64,000 nucleotides of DNA, taken from Candidatus Nitrosomarinus catalina (GTDB lineage Archaea; Thermoproteota; Nitrososphaeria; Nitrososphaerales; Nitrosopumilaceae). The stretch is taken from positions 632,681-696,680 of the forward strand of contig NZ_CP021324.1 in NCBI RefSeq assembly GCF_002156965.1. The letters run 5' to 3'. Below, one piece after another: positions 44,915-53,435 of this stretch. Below the pieces are notes generated by a model that saw only the letters and a list, made by a program, of their open reading frames with translations, did no database searches and was not told the DNA's origin. Position 1 is the stretch's first letter. Each line of letters begins with the position of its first letter. The translations under genes and the position numbers were made by a program.

Positions 44915-45109
44915 ATGGCAAATATCTTGATTGCGCTAGTAATTGTAATGTTCATCGGTACAGCAGTCTATGTAGGGTATCATGCTTCTCAAAACACTTC
45001 AGATGACGGATATGGTCATAGTGTTCCAATAGATCTACAAATTCTAGAAACAACCCCTGAATTATTACAAATTATTGAGAAACAAAAAGGATTTCAATCA
45101 ATTATCTAA
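44915..45109 (+). CDS. Single-span membrane protein, 64 aa
   Basis: MANILIALVIVMFIGTAVYVGY is one hydrophobic helix followed by a polar tail with ELLQIIEKQKGF. Likely a small membrane-anchored protein. No family. It is divergent from aspS with a 111-nt gap that probably holds both promoters. Confidence 0.6.
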   Translation: MANILIALVIVMFIGTAVYVGYHASQNTSDDGYGHSVPIDLQILETTPELLQIIEKQKGFQSII

Positions 45110-45142
45110 TTCTAATAGTTTTAGATTAATTACCGAGAATTT

Positions 45143-45385
45143 TTGATTATTGTTATGACCCTCACAAACAAAGAAAAAATGATTTCAGTGATTTCTAATG
45201 GAATTGCAGTATTTTCATTACTTCAAGAAAGAGACGAATTACCAAAAAATACCACAATGTATGATTTTGTATTAAAAGTAATTCCTGAAGAAATCAAATC
45301 AGAGTTAAGTGTGGAATTAATTGATGAAGTATTTCGTTATGTTACATCTGCACATAGGTCATCAAAAATTAGTGAATCAAAATAA
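45143..45385 (+). CDS. Unknown helical protein, ~76-80 aa
   Basis: The body is helical (EKMISVISNGIAVFSLLQERDELP and IPEEIKSELSVELIDEV). The likely start is the ATG at 45155 (MTLTNKEKM) rather than the first codon. 2 nt separate it from the next gene, so the two are cotranscribed. No family recognised. Confidence 0.6.
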   Translation: MIIVMTLTNKEKMISVISNGIAVFSLLQERDELPKNTTMYDFVLKVIPEEIKSELSVELIDEVFRYVTSAHRSSKISESK

Positions 45386-45387
45386 TA

Positions 45388-46005
45388 ATGAACATATCTA
45401 AGAAATCAAATTACGATACGATAATATCAAATTTAACTTCAATTGATTTAGTAGTACTTGCAGCTATGCACGATACAGATTTGAAAACAATGATCAAAAT
45501 TAGTGCTTTAGAGTTAGTAAAAAGTTGTGAAAAATTTTTTGACTTAGAAATGATGCAAAGGATGAATCATGAACCATCCCCAGAATTAAAAATGAAAATT
45601 CAAAATTGGTTAAATTCAATTGAATATAAACAATATACTCAAAATACAAATCAAACATTAAGTGTAAAGGACAAAGAAAGTATTAGAAAAATCTACTCAA
45701 AATTAGGGTTAAAACCTCATGATTTATCTGAATTAACGCAAACAGGTGAGGTGTTTCTTAAAAATAAAATAAAAGAAATAAAAAATAAATGGAAAATATT
45801 GATTAATTATAACAAATCAAATAATCCAATTAAACTAAAAGAAGAGATTGACAAGTGTGATAAAATTATTCCAATATTGTTTACCATTGGCATTGCAAAT
45901 CCAAGTCTATTTTCTGATATGTTTAAAACAATGGATTTGAGTATGTATGATTATCTCTCAAAAAATAAAAACATCCACCCAATATTTCTGGATTATTTAA
46001 AATAA
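45388..46005 (+). CDS. Unknown helical protein, 205 aa
   Basis: No family recognised. Mostly helical, Lys/Asn-rich (KSNYDTIISNLTSIDLVVLAAMHDTDLK). ATG start right after the preceding gene. No Cys, no membrane segment. It may form a small operon with 45143-45385 and the microprotein at 46024-46200. Confidence 0.6.
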   Translation: MNISKKSNYDTIISNLTSIDLVVLAAMHDTDLKTMIKISALELVKSCEKFFDLEMMQRMNHEPSPELKMKIQNWLNSIEYKQYTQNTNQTLSVKDKESIRKIYSKLGLKPHDLSELTQTGEVFLKNKIKEIKNKWKILINYNKSNNPIKLKEEIDKCDKIIPILFTIGIANPSLFSDMFKTMDLSMYDYLSKNKNIHPIFLDYLK

Positions 46006-46023
46006 AAAAGATAAATTTTACAG

Positions 46024-46200
46024 ATGTTTTTATCATACATGCATTGTGATGATAAAAGAACGTTATTTGTCCTAAAACAAGAAATTGAAAAAACGTGGGA
46101 TGAGTTAAAGAAAATAGATTTTAACAGTGAGGGACTCATCAATAAATTATCTGAAGAAATTCAAGAATATTTTGAGTACAAAAATTCACCTTCAAATTAA
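46024..46200 (+). CDS. Small unknown protein, 58 aa
   Basis: A 58-residue ORF starting MFLSYMHCDDKRTLFVLK continues as a charged helical sequence (EIEKTWDELKKIDF) to TAA. An alternative start is the internal Met at codon 6. 18 nt after the previous gene on the same strand. No family. Confidence 0.5.
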   Translation: MFLSYMHCDDKRTLFVLKQEIEKTWDELKKIDFNSEGLINKLSEEIQEYFEYKNSPSN

Positions 46201-46535
46201 AAATATGAAAAATAGTAATTATGATAAAATTACCTTGGCTTCTTTAATTAACGATCAATAATTCTAATGTAGTCTGATGTTAGTTCATTGTACTCTATGC
46301 ACAAATCAATCAATATTTACTGCAAGAGTCATGGATTTTCATTATTTTATTGGTAATAACATTAAACCGCGATCTAAATATACTAGTGCGATCTAACATC
46401 AGATATGTCTTGGTGAGGTAAAGAACGTCGATACGTCATATCTCTTCAGGACATCGAATTATCTTAATCATAGTTCTTTTCTAAGGTTGATTTTTTGAGG
46501 CATTTCTCCTCAACAAATCATTAATTGAAATATTC
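46201..46535. other. Gene-free 335-nt stretch
   Basis: Flanked by convergent genes. Apart from the repeat structure at 46273-46403 nothing could be assigned. The surrounding 46404-46535 region has short GC-richer segments (around 46425-46470) that do not encode protein. Terminators for both flanking genes should lie here, and T-rich runs are present at 46465-46515. Confidence 0.4.
46273..46403. other. Intergenic region with long-range inverted and direct repeats
   Basis: No gene is seen from 46201 to 46535. An 11-bp inverted repeat (TCTGATGTTAG at 46273-46283 and CTAACATCAGA at 46393-46403) encloses about 110 nt. Within it the 9-mer GCGATCTAA occurs twice (46369-46377 and 46388-46396), 19 nt apart. 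It could be a structured RNA, a regulatory site or a mobile remnant. Strand undetermined. Confidence 0.35.
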
Positions 46536-46646
46536 TTAGCCAATAGGTAATTTGATAATCCCATTTGCCACTAAAACCATTAATCCTACAGGAATTCCAG
46601 CTCCTACTATAATAGAGCACAATACCAAAACATCTCTTTTATCCAT
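46536..46646 (-). CDS. Single-span membrane microprotein, 36 aa
   Basis: The 36-residue reverse-strand ORF reads MDKRDVLVLCSIIVGAGIPV and continues with a hydrophobic helix and NGIIKLPIG. The basic-acidic N-terminus followed by one helix fits a small membrane protein. ATG start, TAA stop. No family. Confidence 0.45.
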   Translation of the reverse strand: MDKRDVLVLCSIIVGAGIPVGLMVLVANGIIKLPIG

Positions 46647-46752
46647 AATATAATAAAAAATAGTCCGTATTTATTTTAAAATGAAACAGTTGAATAGACA
46701 AGTCATTTGATTATAAAATTTTCTTGATAAAGGAATTATTTTTAAAAAATCT

Positions 46753-46932
46753 TTATTTTTCTATTTCCTTTTTCTTCATTTCAGAAATTGCTTCCATCTT
46801 ACCTTTGATAAAAGCTAAATCATATGTTCTTAGCAATACTTCCTCACCATCTTCAAAATTAGTTTGCAAGTGTTTTGCCATATTTTTAATTATTTCCTCC
46901 TTTGTGGGAATTTTTGAGTTATCCTCCATCAT
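46753..46932 (-). CDS. Small charged protein, 59 aa
   Basis: The reverse-strand ORF reads MMEDNSKIPTKEEIIKNMAK and ends EMKKKEIEK. Helical and highly charged. A GGAG-like stretch lies upstream (the sequence before the double Met). The opposite-strand frame covering these bases is a shadow. Probably part of the rhodanese transcript. Confidence 0.55.
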   Translation of the reverse strand: MMEDNSKIPTKEEIIKNMAKHLQTNFEDGEEVLLRTYDLAFIKGKMEAISEMKKKEIEK

Positions 46933-46941
46933 GAAAGCCCA

Positions 46942-47079
46942 TTAGAAATTATCATCAGGGTCTTCGCCCCTATCTATTGCATCATTATACTTGTCAACTT
47001 TGATATTGTATTCGTCTATCTTTTTGTTTTCTTCGTCTATCTTTTTGTTTTCTTCGTCTATAGAATTATTTACATCCAT
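46942..47079 (-). CDS. Small acidic repeat protein, 45 aa
   Basis: The reverse-strand ORF starts inside the rhodanese stop region (ATGGATG at 47079, overlap 10 nt). It contains tandem IDEENKK heptads encoded by two near-identical 21-bp units (about 47000-47060). Coiled coil-like. ATG start, TAA stop. No function known. Confidence 0.5.
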   Translation of the reverse strand: MDVNNSIDEENKKIDEENKKIDEYNIKVDKYNDAIDRGEDPDDNF

Positions 47080-47360
47080 TTTGAATAACCCCCTTCTAGG
47101 GTTACTGCATTGAATCCACCTTTAATTAATTCATCAGCTGCAATATTGCCTCTATATCCAGTTCCACAATACGTACAAATTTTCTTATTTTTCAAATCTT
47201 CAATTTGATTTTTCTTTACATTTCTAATACACAAACCCAAAGACATATGGATAGAATCTTCAATAATTCCACCTGATAATTCATCAGATTCCCTAACATC
47301 CAAGATCACAAAATCATTTTTTTGAGACATCAATTCTTTTGCAGTTATTTTATCAGCCAT
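47070..47360 (-). CDS. Rhodanese-like domain protein
   Basis: The single 96-residue rhodanese domain has VILDVRESDELSGGIIEDSI and the active-site loop ICTYCGTGYRGNIAADEL. The catalytic Cys is in CTYCGTGYRG, which carries two Cys. It transfers sulfane sulfur; substrate unknown. It overlaps the 45-residue gene by 10 nt. Confidence 0.9.
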   Translation of the reverse strand: MADKITAKELMSQKNDFVILDVRESDELSGGIIEDSIHMSLGLCIRNVKKNQIEDLKNKKICTYCGTGYRGNIAADELIKGGFNAVTLEGGYSKWM

Positions 47361-47493
47361 ACATAGTCTGATATACAGAGTAATTTATCTTTGAAGGTGA
47401 AGTTTTTGAGACAAATAATCAGTAAATTAGGCGTGAATTTATAGAATATCCCCAATAGTTCATAAAGTACAAAATTTGAGTTAGATTAAGAAA

Positions 47494-48519
47494 ATGACTA
47501 CCATAGCAACATTGGGATCTCATTGCTCCTTACAGGTTTTAAAAGGTGCAAAAGATGAAGGACTCAAAACAATGTTAGTTTGTGAGAAAAAACGAGAAAA
47601 ATTATATCGCAGATTTCCATTCATTGATGAATTAATTATCGTGGACTCGTTTAAGGAAGTTTTAGATCAAAAATGTCAAAAAACACTTGAAGAAAATAAT
47701 GCAGTTTTGATTCCTCATGGAACTCTAATTGCACAAATGAATTCTGAAGAAATTGAATCCATCAAAACCCCAGTATTTGGAAACAAATGGATTCTAAGAT
47801 GGGAGTCAGACAGAGAAATGAAAGAAAAACTCATGAGAGAAGCAACACTTCCTATGCCAAAACCAGTTACAGAACCTAAAGATATTGAAAAATTAGTTAT
47901 CGTAAAGCGACAAGGTGCTGCTGGAGGTAAAGGATACTTTATGGCAGCAAATGAGGATGATTACAATACAAAAAGAAATCAGTTAATTTCTGAAGGCATA
48001 CTTTCAAAAGATGAAACATTATACATTCAAGAGTATGCTGCAGGAGTTTTAGCATATTTACAATTCTTTTATTCACCATTAACAAATGAATTAGAATTTT
48101 TTGGAGTTGATCAAAGACATGAATCCGATATCGAAGGTCTTGGAAGAATTCCTGCAGAACAGCAAATGAAATCAACAAAAGTTCCATCATTTAATGTGAT
48201 TGGAAACAGCCCTCTAGTTTTGAGAGAATCTTTGTTAGATGAAGTATACACAATGGGTGAGAATTTTGTAGAAGCTGCAAAAAGAGTTGTTTCACCAGGA
48301 ATGAACGGCCCATTTTGTATTGAAGGGGTTTATGATGAAAATGCTAAATTTACATCATTTGAATTTTCAGCAAGAATAGTTGCTGGTACCAATATCTACA
48401 TGGACGGTTCTCCATACTATTCATTATTGTTCAATGAAAATATGAGTATGGGTAAAAGAATTGCAAGAGAAGTAAAAACTGCAACAGAATCAAACCAGCT
48501 TGATAAAATTACTACTTAG
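47494..48519 (+). CDS. purP: Formate-dependent FAICAR synthetase (PurP)
   Basis: This ATP-grasp enzyme makes FAICAR from AICAR, formate and ATP, the archaeal alternative to bacterial PurH. The N-terminus TTIATLGSHCSLQVLKGAKDEG, the LVIVKRQGAAGGKGYFMA ATP loop and the FCIEGVYDENAKFTSFEFSARI C-terminal block are typical. 341 residues is normal. It partners with PurK at 11.7 kb in purine synthesis. Confidence 0.93.
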   Translation: MTTIATLGSHCSLQVLKGAKDEGLKTMLVCEKKREKLYRRFPFIDELIIVDSFKEVLDQKCQKTLEENNAVLIPHGTLIAQMNSEEIESIKTPVFGNKWILRWESDREMKEKLMREATLPMPKPVTEPKDIEKLVIVKRQGAAGGKGYFMAANEDDYNTKRNQLISEGILSKDETLYIQEYAAGVLAYLQFFYSPLTNELEFFGVDQRHESDIEGLGRIPAEQQMKSTKVPSFNVIGNSPLVLRESLLDEVYTMGENFVEAAKRVVSPGMNGPFCIEGVYDENAKFTSFEFSARIVAGTNIYMDGSPYYSLLFNENMSMGKRIAREVKTATESNQLDKITT

Positions 48520-48524
48520 AAATA

Positions 48525-48752
48525 ATGACATTAAAAGATAAAATCAATAAAATTTCTGCAGTTGGATTAATTTCATCTGCAGTAATTATAGCAGCAGGAT
48601 ATGTTTTAGAAAATAAAACATTGTTTGGGTTTGAAAATGCAATGTTACTTTATCTATTATTGCCATCTGCATTCATTTGGTTTGGTACAAGAAAGAATGG
48701 ATGCGGCAGTTGTAATCAGATTCCTTTAGATTCTGAAAAAAAATCTAACTAA
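48525..48752 (+). CDS. Two-helix membrane protein, 75 aa
   Basis: Two hydrophobic helices (VGLISSAVIIAAGYVLE and AMLLYLLLPSAFIWFG) are followed by a short soluble tail containing NGCGSCNQIP, which may bind metal. It follows purP by 5 nt, so cotranscribed, and overlaps the 3' end of the convergent permease gene by 8 nt. No family. Confidence 0.6.
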   Translation: MTLKDKINKISAVGLISSAVIIAAGYVLENKTLFGFENAMLLYLLLPSAFIWFGTRKNGCGSCNQIPLDSEKKSN

Positions 48753-49560
48753 ATAGAGATTTTTTAGGTTTTATTTCTACACCATGTTGAGATTTAATTA
48801 TGTATTTATCTCTGATTTTTACACTTACCCAATCAATAATCAATACAGTGATGAGAACTATAACTAAAAATATTGCAGCCTTTCCATACTCAAAGAATTT
48901 AATATAATTAATTATGAAGAATCCAATTCCGCCAGCTCCAACGATTCCCAAAATACTAGTTTGTCGAACATTGTAATCAAACATGTACAATATCTGACCC
49001 AAGAGATGTGATGCAGATTCAGGGAGTACAACGTATCGAATTAATTGAAATTTACTAACGCCAATTGAACTAACAGCATCCATAGGATCTGAATCAATAG
49101 TTTCAATTGATTCGTATTGTAATTTTGTAACAAATCCTATAGTATACATCACTATTGCTAAAACTCCAGCATAAGGTCCTAAACCTACCATAATTACAAA
49201 CAATAATGCCCACAATATGGAAGGAAAAGTACGAATTATGGCCAATAAAGCACGAGTAGGTGCATAAACATACTTGCTATTCAAATTACGAGCAGATAGC
49301 ATACTAAGAGGTAATCCAATCACAACTCCTATCACAGTTCCAATGAATGCCATTTGAAGAGTCTCAAGCATGGCCCATAATGCAGTTGGAATATATTTCA
49401 AATCTTCAACTATATTTTCTAAAACAAATATTTCAGAAGCAATTGTTGCTAAATGTGGTATTCCTTCTGCAAAATCTAAAGGGTTTGCTTCTACATTATA
49501 TGATGCAACAACAACAAGTCCAACAATAATTGCAATTATGATATTATTCTTTGGAGTCAG
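48745..49560 (-). CDS. phnE: PhnE-like ABC transporter permease; upstream start, probably CTG
   Basis: From the TTG at 49401 the permease is only 218 residues and lacks TM1. The frame is open upstream and reads coding sequence with a clear TM1 (NNIIIAIIVGLVVVASYN, then EANPLDFAEGIPHL), matching PhnE length (~270). No ATG, GTG or TTG exists there before the in-frame TAA; the best candidate is CTG at 49560, 8 nt after GGAGAT (49569-49574). The core ETLQMAFIGTVIGVVIGLPLS and ARNLNSK are typical of phosphonate permeases. It overlaps phnC. Confidence 0.8.
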   Translation of the reverse strand: MTPKNNIIIAIIVGLVVVASYNVEANPLDFAEGIPHLATIASEIFVLENIVEDLKYIPTALWAMLETLQMAFIGTVIGVVIGLPLSMLSARNLNSKYVYAPTRALLAIIRTFPSILWALLFVIMVGLGPYAGVLAIVMYTIGFVTKLQYESIETIDSDPMDAVSSIGVSKFQLIRYVVLPESASHLLGQILYMFDYNVRQTSILGIVGAGGIGFFIINYIKFFEYGKAAIFLVIVLITVLIIDWVSVKIRDKYIIKSQHGVEIKPKKSLFS

Positions 49561-50407
49561 TATTATACATCTCCATTATTTCTTCAATACTCATATCTCC
49601 AGTTTGAAAATCAACAATAGTATCACCTTCAACACCAATCTCTAAAATCTTCTGACCTTCTTTAATTACTGCAACACGGTTAGCAAACTCTAATGCAAGT
49701 TTCATATCGTGATGAACCATTATTGCAGTAAGATTCATTTTCTTTTGAGCATCTAAAACTAAATTCATTATTTCTCTGGAAGTTACATGATCTAATTCTG
49801 AAACTATTTCATCTGCAAGTAAAATTGTAGGTTTTTGCATTAATGCTCTAGCTATTGCTACTCTTCTTTTTTCACCACCACTTAACATGTATGCTTTACG
49901 TGATTCTTTACCAGACAATCCCACTAATTTTAAAATTCTTTTTGCTTCTTGAATTTCATGTTCGGGGAATTGTTTTAAAATAGATTGTATTCTATTTAAT
50001 CTAGGTAAAGCACCAATCAAAATATTATCTAAGACACTAACATTTTTTACCAATCCCAAACTTTGTGGGATGTAACCTATTGTATGCATCATTTTTTTAA
50101 ATTTTTTATTATTCATGTTAGGAGTGAGATAATCAATTTTAATTGCCCCCTTACTAGGAGTCATCATTCCATTCATTAATTTCAAAAGTGTTGATTTACC
50201 TGAGCCAGATTGTCCAACTATTGCATAATTTGTACCTCTATCAATTGAAAGATTTACTCCTTCCAATGCATAGCTTTGAGAATCATACGACGTCCAAACA
50301 TCATTCATTTGGATAATTTTTTTTGTAGAAATTAATGAAAAAGGGGGAGTTTTGGCCATTGAATTTATATCAATTCTAATCTGCCAGTTTTTATTTGCTC
50401 TTATCAT
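49544..50407 (-). CDS. phnC: PhnC-like ABC transporter ATPase
   Basis: The ATPase carries Walker A GQSGSGKST (65-73), signature LSGGEKRRVAIARAL and Walker B ILLADEIVSELD. It energises the PhnD/PhnE importer. The start overlaps phnD (50391) by 17 nt. A later Met (MAKTPPFS, residue 17) is an alternative start, as the first 16 residues look extra. 287 residues is slightly long for PhnC. Confidence 0.9.
   Translation of the reverse strand: MIRANKNWQIRIDINSMAKTPPFSLISTKKIIQMNDVWTSYDSQSYALEGVNLSIDRGTNYAIVGQSGSGKSTLLKLMNGMMTPSKGAIKIDYLTPNMNNKKFKKMMHTIGYIPQSLGLVKNVSVLDNILIGALPRLNRIQSILKQFPEHEIQEAKRILKLVGLSGKESRKAYMLSGGEKRRVAIARALMQKPTILLADEIVSELDHVTSREIMNLVLDAQKKMNLTAIMVHHDMKLALEFANRVAVIKEGQKILEIGVEGDTIVDFQTGDMSIEEIMEMYNTDSKE
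49569..49574 (-). promoter_or_regulatory. Shine-Dalgarno-like GGAGAT deciding the phnE start
   Basis: GGAGAT on the reverse strand, inside the phnC coding end, is 8 nt ahead of the in-frame CTG at 49560-49558. Supports translation coupling of phnC and phnE and a non-ATG start. Confidence 0.4.
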
Positions 50408-51389
50408 ATTTGTCTAGGATTTTTTGATCAAGACCAGTTAAGACATCAATAAAGGTTCCAAATTCACCAATATGCATGGTAGTTGTTGTTGGAACTAGTG
50501 CCTCAGCACCATACAAATCAGTTAGAATTGAATTATGCTCATCATAATTGAGTTTAATCAATGAACTAACTAGATTGTCTTTAGTAGGTTCAGACATACT
50601 AGAACTTACCATAAAGACGTGTGATGGTACAGGTCCAATTGTAGTAACTGGACGTAATTTTGCTTGGTCTTCTAAACTAAGGTATTTTTTTGGAGCAATA
50701 TCTGATCCAAATGCAACATCAACATCACCTTTTAAGAGTAAATTCAATGCTGCCTTGTAACCACCTGCAAATGTATAACTTTCAAAGTTATTTGCTAGTG
50801 CTTGCTCCAAAGCAACAATATCATTACCTTCAATGTTGATATGACCATCAGTTACCAGGGTTCCCATAGGTCTTACAAACCCAGATGAACCAGTAATACT
50901 GGTAAATGCCACACGTTTGCCCACAGTATCTTCAATTGTGTTAATTGAATCATTGTCTGCAGATGTCCAAACGGTTGCTTGATAGTTTACCTTACCCTTG
51001 ACTAATTCTGCCAATACAGCTTCTGCACCTGTTCTTTCATGGGTAATCCATGCAGGTCCAGTATCCATAAATGCAGCATCAATATGACCAAATCGCATTC
51101 CTTCAATGATAGTTTCATAGTTTGTTGGAACAACTATTTCAACATCAATTCCTAATTCAGATTCTAAGAATTTTTCTAGAACTTGAGCTTTTGGAGTTAA
51201 TTCATCAGCTTTTTCAACTGGAATAAATCCAATAGTTAAAGAATCAACGTCAATTGCATTTGCATCAACAGTAACATATTCAACTTCAGTTGTTGTCGGA
51301 GCACTCATCATTGTAGATGAAACGGCTAATGTAGAAACACCAACTATTGCAAATACAGCGACTAATGCCAGAATTATGTTTTGGTTCAT
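50391..51389 (-). CDS. phnD: PhnD-like substrate-binding protein of ABC transporter
   Basis: An N-terminal hydrophobic segment (IILALVAVFAIVGVSTLAV) anchors or exports it. The body has LTIGFIPVEKADELTPKAQ and PTNYETIIEGMRFGHIDAAFMDTGPAWI, the conserved pocket pattern of phosphonate-type binding proteins. It binds a phosphonate, phosphite or similar oxyanion. It is the first gene of the phnDCE operon, 95 nt after two HTH genes. Confidence 0.9.
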   Translation of the reverse strand: MNQNIILALVAVFAIVGVSTLAVSSTMMSAPTTTEVEYVTVDANAIDVDSLTIGFIPVEKADELTPKAQVLEKFLESELGIDVEIVVPTNYETIIEGMRFGHIDAAFMDTGPAWITHERTGAEAVLAELVKGKVNYQATVWTSADNDSINTIEDTVGKRVAFTSITGSSGFVRPMGTLVTDGHINIEGNDIVALEQALANNFESYTFAGGYKAALNLLLKGDVDVAFGSDIAPKKYLSLEDQAKLRPVTTIGPVPSHVFMVSSSMSEPTKDNLVSSLIKLNYDEHNSILTDLYGAEALVPTTTTMHIGEFGTFIDVLTGLDQKILDKYDKSK

Positions 51390-51484
51390 TTAATTCAAAA
51401 ATTAGTGTCAGCTAAGATTATTTAAAGTCAAACCTGCTTCTAATCAACTATTCTAAATCTATAGAATGAGAACATGAAATATTT

Positions 51485-51835
51485 CTATGAATTTGATTTA
51501 GAGTTTAAGGTATTTGGATGTAAATGTAATTTGGGTTCAAGATCATCTAAAGTAATTTCTACCTTACCAATCCTACTTCGGTAAAGTTTGATTTTTTTGC
51601 CATCAGAGGTTATGACATATTTATCAACTTCAGCCAATGCAAGTTCTTCTAAATTGGATAATGTTTTGTAAACTGTGGATATCGAAATTTTTAATTCTTC
51701 AGATATTGTTGGTACATCTTTTGATTCATTTTTTACTGAAAACAATACTGAACGAGTGCATACATTGCTCATAGCCTCTATGATTTTTTGATTAATATCA
51801 AATTCAGATAGCTGAATTATGCTTTTTTTAGACAC
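51485..51835 (-). CDS. TrmB/ArsR-like winged-helix regulator, 116 aa
   Basis: The winged-helix pattern is VRSVLFSVKNESKDVPTISEELKISISTVYKTLSNLEELALAEVDKYV. It is about 50% similar by eye to the gene immediately upstream (51837), which starts 1 nt away; they are tandem paralogues that might bind as hetero-oligomers. C-terminal tail basic then acidic. Likely to regulate the phn and/or cbt genes around it. Confidence 0.8.
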   Translation of the reverse strand: MSKKSIIQLSEFDINQKIIEAMSNVCTRSVLFSVKNESKDVPTISEELKISISTVYKTLSNLEELALAEVDKYVITSDGKKIKLYRSRIGKVEITLDDLEPKLHLHPNTLNSKSNS

Positions 51836-51836
51836 A

Positions 51837-52172
51837 TTATTTGGTATTTGAAACCAATATTAAAACTGGTTCAGGCTTTTTTATGGATATTTCAGCCTGC
51901 TTAATCCTACTTCTATAGACTTTGTATTTTCTACCTTTATCAGATAACATCCATTTCTCTACCTCAATCAATGTCAATTCTTCAAGATCTGATAATTTCT
52001 TATAAACAGAGCTAAGTGGAATTTTTAATTTATCAGATAATTCTGCAGCAGTATTTCCTTTTTTAACAATTGAAAATAAAATTGCTCTTGATTCAGAATC
52101 AGCTAGTGCTTCAATCACTTTTTGACTAATATCATATTTTTTTAATTGAGGCAATGTTAGTTTTCTAGACAT
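51837..52172 (-). CDS. TrmB/ArsR-like winged-helix regulator, 111 aa
   Basis: Same architecture as its neighbour: SRAILFSIVKKGNTAAELSDKLKIPLSSVYKKLSDLEELTLIEVEKWM. Tandem paralogue arrangement with only 1 nt between genes. Lies 64 nt from the cbtA stop. The effector cannot be identified from sequence. Confidence 0.8.
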   Translation of the reverse strand: MSRKLTLPQLKKYDISQKVIEALADSESRAILFSIVKKGNTAAELSDKLKIPLSSVYKKLSDLEELTLIEVEKWMLSDKGRKYKVYRSRIKQAEISIKKPEPVLILVSNTK

Positions 52173-52236
52173 GTTTTTTACGATATCTTATTGTATATAA
52201 AGAGAGTATACTAATTCTCAGTCTCTAGAATAAGAA

Positions 52237-52962
52237 TTAAGAATATTCTAAATTCGATGTCTTATCAAATTTTTTCCAAAATAATCCCAAGATTATTCCA
52301 ACAGAACCCCAAAAGGATGAGACACCCAACACAGACACAAATCTAAATTCATTAACTAAATTCATTGGTGCAGTTATTTCATCTGGGTTGTCAGGCATTA
52401 TGATAAATGCAATTGTCATTAATCCAGCATATCCAATTAATGCAAAATATTTTTTATTTTTATTTAATTTCGTTAATAATTTGTAAAATACAATTACTCC
52501 GATACCAGATATGATTATGAAGGAAACATACAAAATCATTCGTAATACTACCGTATCTGCTTCACCAACTGTGGGTGGATTTGCAGGATACTTCAAAAAG
52601 GGAATTAGATAAAGTGTGAACCACATGAGACCTGACAAAAATATGGCTTTCGTTACAATGTTTTTTCCAGGTAAAGAATTTCTAGACAATGCAAACACAA
52701 TACCAAATAACGAACCCATTGCAAGTCCCAAAATTACTCCAGCTAATACCTGACCACTTTTTTGCCAAATTCTATAACTTTCATATTCTGCCCAAAATTC
52801 CAAAGTATCTTCAGCCTCTCCAGATGCAAACAAACTCTCATTTTCAAGACCGATTGCTTGATCCAAATATGGTTCAACTATAGCAAAATTTATGGTTCCA
52901 TGAACTAAACCTGCTAAACCGCCAGAAATAAGAACAATTAAAATAAAAACAATAGTTTTCAA
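52237..52962 (-). CDS. cbtA: CbtA-like cobalt transporter subunit
   Basis: Five to seven hydrophobic segments, starting FILIVLISGGLAGLVHGTIN with the His in the first helix, and GAVAL-like helices thereafter, as in CbtA cobalt transport proteins. It works with CbtB (the small His-rich gene upstream). Cobalt uptake feeds cobalamin synthesis, consistent with PduO at 25.5 kb. Confidence 0.85.
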   Translation of the reverse strand: MKTIVFILIVLISGGLAGLVHGTINFAIVEPYLDQAIGLENESLFASGEAEDTLEFWAEYESYRIWQKSGQVLAGVILGLAMGSLFGIVFALSRNSLPGKNIVTKAIFLSGLMWFTLYLIPFLKYPANPPTVGEADTVVLRMILYVSFIIISGIGVIVFYKLLTKLNKNKKYFALIGYAGLMTIAFIIMPDNPDEITAPMNLVNEFRFVSVLGVSSFWGSVGIILGLFWKKFDKTSNLEYS

Positions 52963-53022
52963 TGATTGAGTAAAAATTCACCGAGATTAATAGAATGCGA
53001 TAATTCCATTTCTATATTGTCA

Positions 53023-53241
53023 CTAGTGACAAGGAAATCCTGCTGCATGTCTCATATCGTGAGTGAGTTCATGAATTGTAAGGTCTGCAAATGCTTGTTC
53101 ACCATAGACTATGCTAAAGACATGGCCTTGATCAAAACCTACTACAAATAACCCTGCTGCAAAAACTATGGCCAATGCCAAAATTGCTACTTTTGATACA
53201 GCAGATTTAGATTTGTTAATTTGTCTAACTTCAGACATCAA
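53023..53241 (-). CDS. cbtB: CbtB-like cobalt transporter small subunit
   Basis: The 72-residue protein has one hydrophobic helix (VAILALAIVFAAGLFVVGF) and a C-terminal His-rich tail (HELTHDMRHAAGFPCH), as in CbtB. The His residues would bind cobalt. It is the first gene of the block, 60 nt ahead of cbtA. Confidence 0.85.
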   Translation of the reverse strand: MMSEVRQINKSKSAVSKVAILALAIVFAAGLFVVGFDQGHVFSIVYGEQAFADLTIHELTHDMRHAAGFPCH

Positions 53242-53435
53242 AATTACCTTTTGTTGAATCTATTTATGTTCTTTGATATAGAAAAAAGATCCAAAAAATA
53301 AGAAATTTGTATTAAAAAAATAACATGATCCATGGATTCAAATCTAAATTTAATTTATAAAAAAATCCAAATCAAATTTAATAGAAAATTATAGATTCCA
53401 ACAAGATATTTAGAATATTCATCAAGGATGAAATT

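Noticed and set aside
46724-46945. Forward-strand 73-residue ORF
   Set aside because: Covered by a better reverse-strand ORF (46753-46932) with a normal start, charged composition and operon position.
53242-53435. Possible gene or regulatory RNA between cbtB and the DsbA-like gene
   Set aside because: AT-rich without ORF or clear structure; probably divergent promoters only.
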